This document shows, piece after piece, positions 53,671-64,000 of a stretch of 64,000 bases of DNA. Source of the DNA: Terriglobus roseus DSM 18391 (GTDB lineage: Bacteria; Acidobacteriota; Terriglobia; Terriglobales; Acidobacteriaceae); contig NC_018014.1 in the NCBI RefSeq assembly GCF_000265425.1, positions 4,340,001-4,404,000 of the forward strand, written 5' to 3'. The position numbers and the translations under genes were made by a program. Every line of letters begins with the position of its first letter. The stretch's first letter is position 1. The notes under the pieces are model-generated. The model saw only the letters and a list, made by a program, of their open reading frames with translations, was not told the origin of the DNA and did no database searches.

Positions 53671-54198
53671 TTACTTTTCGGTTGCTGCTGTGATGGCTGC
53701 TTTGAGGGTTTCGTAGTCGAAGGGGGCGTCGTGGCGGAGGCCGTTGAGGAAGAAGGTGGGGGTGCCGTGGACGCCGCTGGCTTCTCCGCTGGCGATGTCC
53801 TTCTCGATGAGTGCGGTGAAATTGCTGCCGTCGAGGGCTTCTTCGAGCTTTTGGGGGCTTAGGCCGAGCTCGGAGGCGAGTTCAGGGAAGAGATCGCCGC
53901 TCATCTCGGATTGGTTTTCGTAGAGGGCGTCGTGCATCTCCCAGAACTTGCCTTCACTTGCAGCGAACTCGGCAGTCTCCGCCGCGGGTTCTGAGTAGCG
54001 GTGCATGGTCAGCGGAAAGTTGCGATGGACGAAGCGGAGGCGATCGCCGAAGTGCTTCTGCAACTGCTTGACGATGGGGTAGGCGACGCCGCAGGTGGGG
54101 CACTGGTAATCGCCGTACTCGACGAGTGTGACGGCGGCGCGGGCGTTGCCCTGGGCGTGGTCGTCTTCACTTACCGGGAGAGAGAGTTTTTTGGTCAT
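53671..54198 (-). CDS. DsbA-family thioredoxin-like oxidoreductase
   Basis: 175 residues from ATG 54198, AGGAG five bases upstream. The thioredoxin-fold redox site is GDYQCPTCGVAYP (Cys33/Cys36), and the cis-Pro loop is VHGTPTFFLNG. The helical insertion (YSEPAAETAEFAASEGKFWE, MHDALYENQSEM) is that of the DSBA-like/FrnE-like group often found beside sodium-proton antiporters. There is no signal peptide at the chosen start, so it is probably cytoplasmic. It lies just downstream of rpoC on the same strand, separated by the rpoC terminator. Confidence 0.88.
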   Translation of the reverse strand: MTKKLSLPVSEDDHAQGNARAAVTLVEYGDYQCPTCGVAYPIVKQLQKHFGDRLRFVHRNFPLTMHRYSEPAAETAEFAASEGKFWEMHDALYENQSEMSGDLFPELASELGLSPQKLEEALDGSNFTALIEKDIASGEASGVHGTPTFFLNGLRHDAPFDYETLKAAITAATEK

Positions 54199-54313
54199 GA
54201 TGCTCCTGTGGCTCGCGTGCGGTGCTGCGGCCTTCACGGGGTGTGATGCGGGAATGGGACGAGGGTCCGTGCGCCACCGCGAGTCATAAACGGTTGGAGT
54301 TTGCGATACCAAG

Positions 54314-54347
54314 CAGAAGGGCCGACTCTTTCGAGTCGGCCCTTCTG
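54314..54347 (-). terminator. Hairpin after rpoC
   Basis: Perfect 15-bp stem CAGAAGGGCCGACTC / GAGTCGGCCCTTCTG with a TTTC loop, 25 bases beyond the rpoC stop. No long T-run follows, but the stem is strong. Confidence 0.78.
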
Positions 54348-54371
54348 GTTTGGAGCGGTTGTGGCTGTCCG

Positions 54372-58565
<4,194 letters not shown>

Positions 58566-58714
58566 GTTGTTAGTCTCCGTGCAGTCGCGGCGGTTTGCCG
58601 GTCCTGCGGTTGTGCTGCTGTTCGCGGTCACTTGTGGCGGGCCGCATGCCCTAATCCAAAAAGTTTGCGCGTGAGGTGAGCAGGGGAGGATGAGTCCCCT
58701 GCTCTTCACACGAC

Positions 58715-63196
<4,482 letters not shown>

Positions 63197-63866
63197 ACGT
63201 TGAGACTCCCCTGGTTCGTGCCGAGGCCTCTCTTGTCCACGTCGCCGCATCCGATGCGTTGACTGACTTGAGAGCCGGAAGATGCCGTGTGGGCGGCTCT
63301 TCCGTGGGTGATGTGCGCTTTGAAGACTGCCGGAGTTCTACCTCGGTGAGAACCCTGGCGCGCAGTGAAATGGGCAGAATACCCGGTGGTTGATACGAAA
63401 GTCGTTCGGTTGCTACAAAACTGGGTGAGTGTCTTCGTGCTCTCTGGTTCCTGGGACCATTGCGAACAAGTGCCGGACTACTGCGGCCTTCCGGAAAATT
63501 TCTCCGGGGACGCGAAATCGCTCACAGGGACAGGAATGCCCGTGAGCGCAAGATCCGACTTTTGCACTGAATCGATGATGAAAATACCTGCCGCCCCTTA
63601 GTGAGGTTGCCCGCCTCAGGGTTGCTGCCGCTATTACTTCCAGACTGCACCGCAAACCTCCGCCGCCCGAGGTTTGCAATGGCCGGCTCACAGATGAGCC
63701 GGATGAGGTTCGATTGTCGTTTGTGTTCGACCGTCGCGCCGTTACGCAGTCCTACGCAGGGCGGTCATCTTCCAAAAGTAAGGATACTGCGATTGGAAGA
63801 TTTGTGCAACTTATGAAACACGACAAAGCGGCTCCCGGCTGGAAAGCCGGGAGCCGCATGCCGGAA
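63197..63866 (-). promoter_or_regulatory. rplL-rpoB spacer with tandem hairpins
   Basis: 670 bases without a gene between rplL and rpoB. It contains GCAAACCTC/GAGGTTTGC (63652-63677, 8-base loop) followed by CCGGCTCA/TGAGCCGG (63683-63702, CAGA loop), both perfect, and the rplL-proximal hairpin at 63829-63856. Likely an attenuator, processing site or separate rpoBC promoter region. The E. coli spacer also carries an attenuator and an RNase III site, but is about half this length. Confidence 0.45.
63829..63856 (-). terminator. Partial terminator/attenuator after rplL
   Basis: 12-bp perfect stem CGGCTCCCGGCT / AGCCGGGAGCCG with loop GGAA, starting 10 bases after the rplL stop; followed on the minus strand by GCTTTGT. 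The weak T-run suggests partial rather than full termination. Confidence 0.65.
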
Positions 63867-64000
63867 CTACTTGATTTCGACCGTTGCAACGCCGTCGAAC
63901 TTCTTGGCAACCGCAGCTGCCTCGTCCTTCGAAACGTTCTCCTTGAGGGGCTTGGGAGCGCCGTCAACGAGGTCCTTCGCTTCCTTCAGGCCGAGAGCCG
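63867..64000 (-). CDS. rplL: Ribosomal protein bL12 (L7/L12), C-terminal part
   Basis: The last ~44 residues of the stalk protein, running off the right edge: [43 protein letters not shown] and TAG. This is the conserved globular C-terminal domain that contacts translation GTPases. Order rplL-rpoB-rpoC on the minus strand is the usual bacterial one. Confidence 0.95.
   Translation of the reverse strand, partial: ALGLKEAKDLVDGAPKPLKENVSKDEAAAVAKKFDGVATVEIK

Overview
The window is a high-GC chromosomal segment, most likely from an acidobacterium of the Terriglobus/Granulicella/Edaphobacter type (Acidobacteriota, class Terriglobia). This is inferred from gene content: two VWFA-related secreted proteins of the kind expanded in acidobacteria, a large Oar-like TonB-dependent receptor with an N-terminal carboxypeptidase-regulatory domain, DUF1080 and DUF4136 proteins, and many secreted proteins. 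Both window edges cut genes: a histidine kinase on the left and rplL on the right.

Layout. 1-10 kb: PAS histidine kinase, two divergent VWFA proteins, EamA transporter, PPK2 polyphosphate kinase, TatA, an outer-membrane beta-barrel protein, GlgC, and several small unknown proteins. 10-23 kb: the glycine cleavage system (gcvT ... gcvH-gcvPA-X-gcvPB). Between gcvT and gcvH lie a GT39 glycosyltransferase with a C-terminal TPR, a tightly packed minus-strand operon resembling the quinone-responsive mhq genes (ring-cleaving dioxygenase, carboxylesterase, MarR regulator) ending in a diguanylate cyclase, and a nine-haem cytochrome c. 23-38 kb: an accessory-looking region with a tandem HD/HD-GYP protein, an ECF sigma factor ending after region 2, a 1.2 kb gene-poor stretch, a 2086-residue TamB-Omp85 fusion, an EAL-domain remnant, a Tat-exported beta-carbonic anhydrase, two small secreted proteins and a multiply broken MscS-type channel pseudogene. 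38-50 kb: polysaccharide deacetylase, tRNA-Arg(CCG), TonB receptor, DUF2237, ABC-F ATPase, UvsE, monohaem cytochrome c, DUF4136, a glycine-rich protein and glutathione peroxidase. 49.5-53.6 kb: mosaics of short palindromes sharing a GGCTGAAGCC core, an Ohr remnant beginning at the edge of one mosaic, and a tandem duplication of a DUF1080 gene together with its downstream palindrome element. 53.6-64 kb: a DsbA-like oxidoreductase, then rpoC, rpoB and the end of rplL on the minus strand, with a 670-base structured rplL-rpoB spacer.

The most striking gene is the 6.3 kb reading frame at 26458-32718. It joins a complete TamB-like protein (inner-membrane anchor, long repetitive periplasmic body, DUF490-type C-terminus) to a complete TamA/BamA-like Omp85 protein (POTRA domains plus 16-strand-type barrel) in one chain. 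A single polypeptide would then run from the inner membrane through the periplasm into the outer membrane, with the joint where TamB and TamA are known to touch. Other points of interest are the mhq-like operon coupled to c-di-GMP synthesis, an unknown 114-residue protein between the two glycine decarboxylase subunits, and the palindrome mosaics associated with gene truncation and duplication.

All functional calls come from reading translated sequence by eye. No database search was run.
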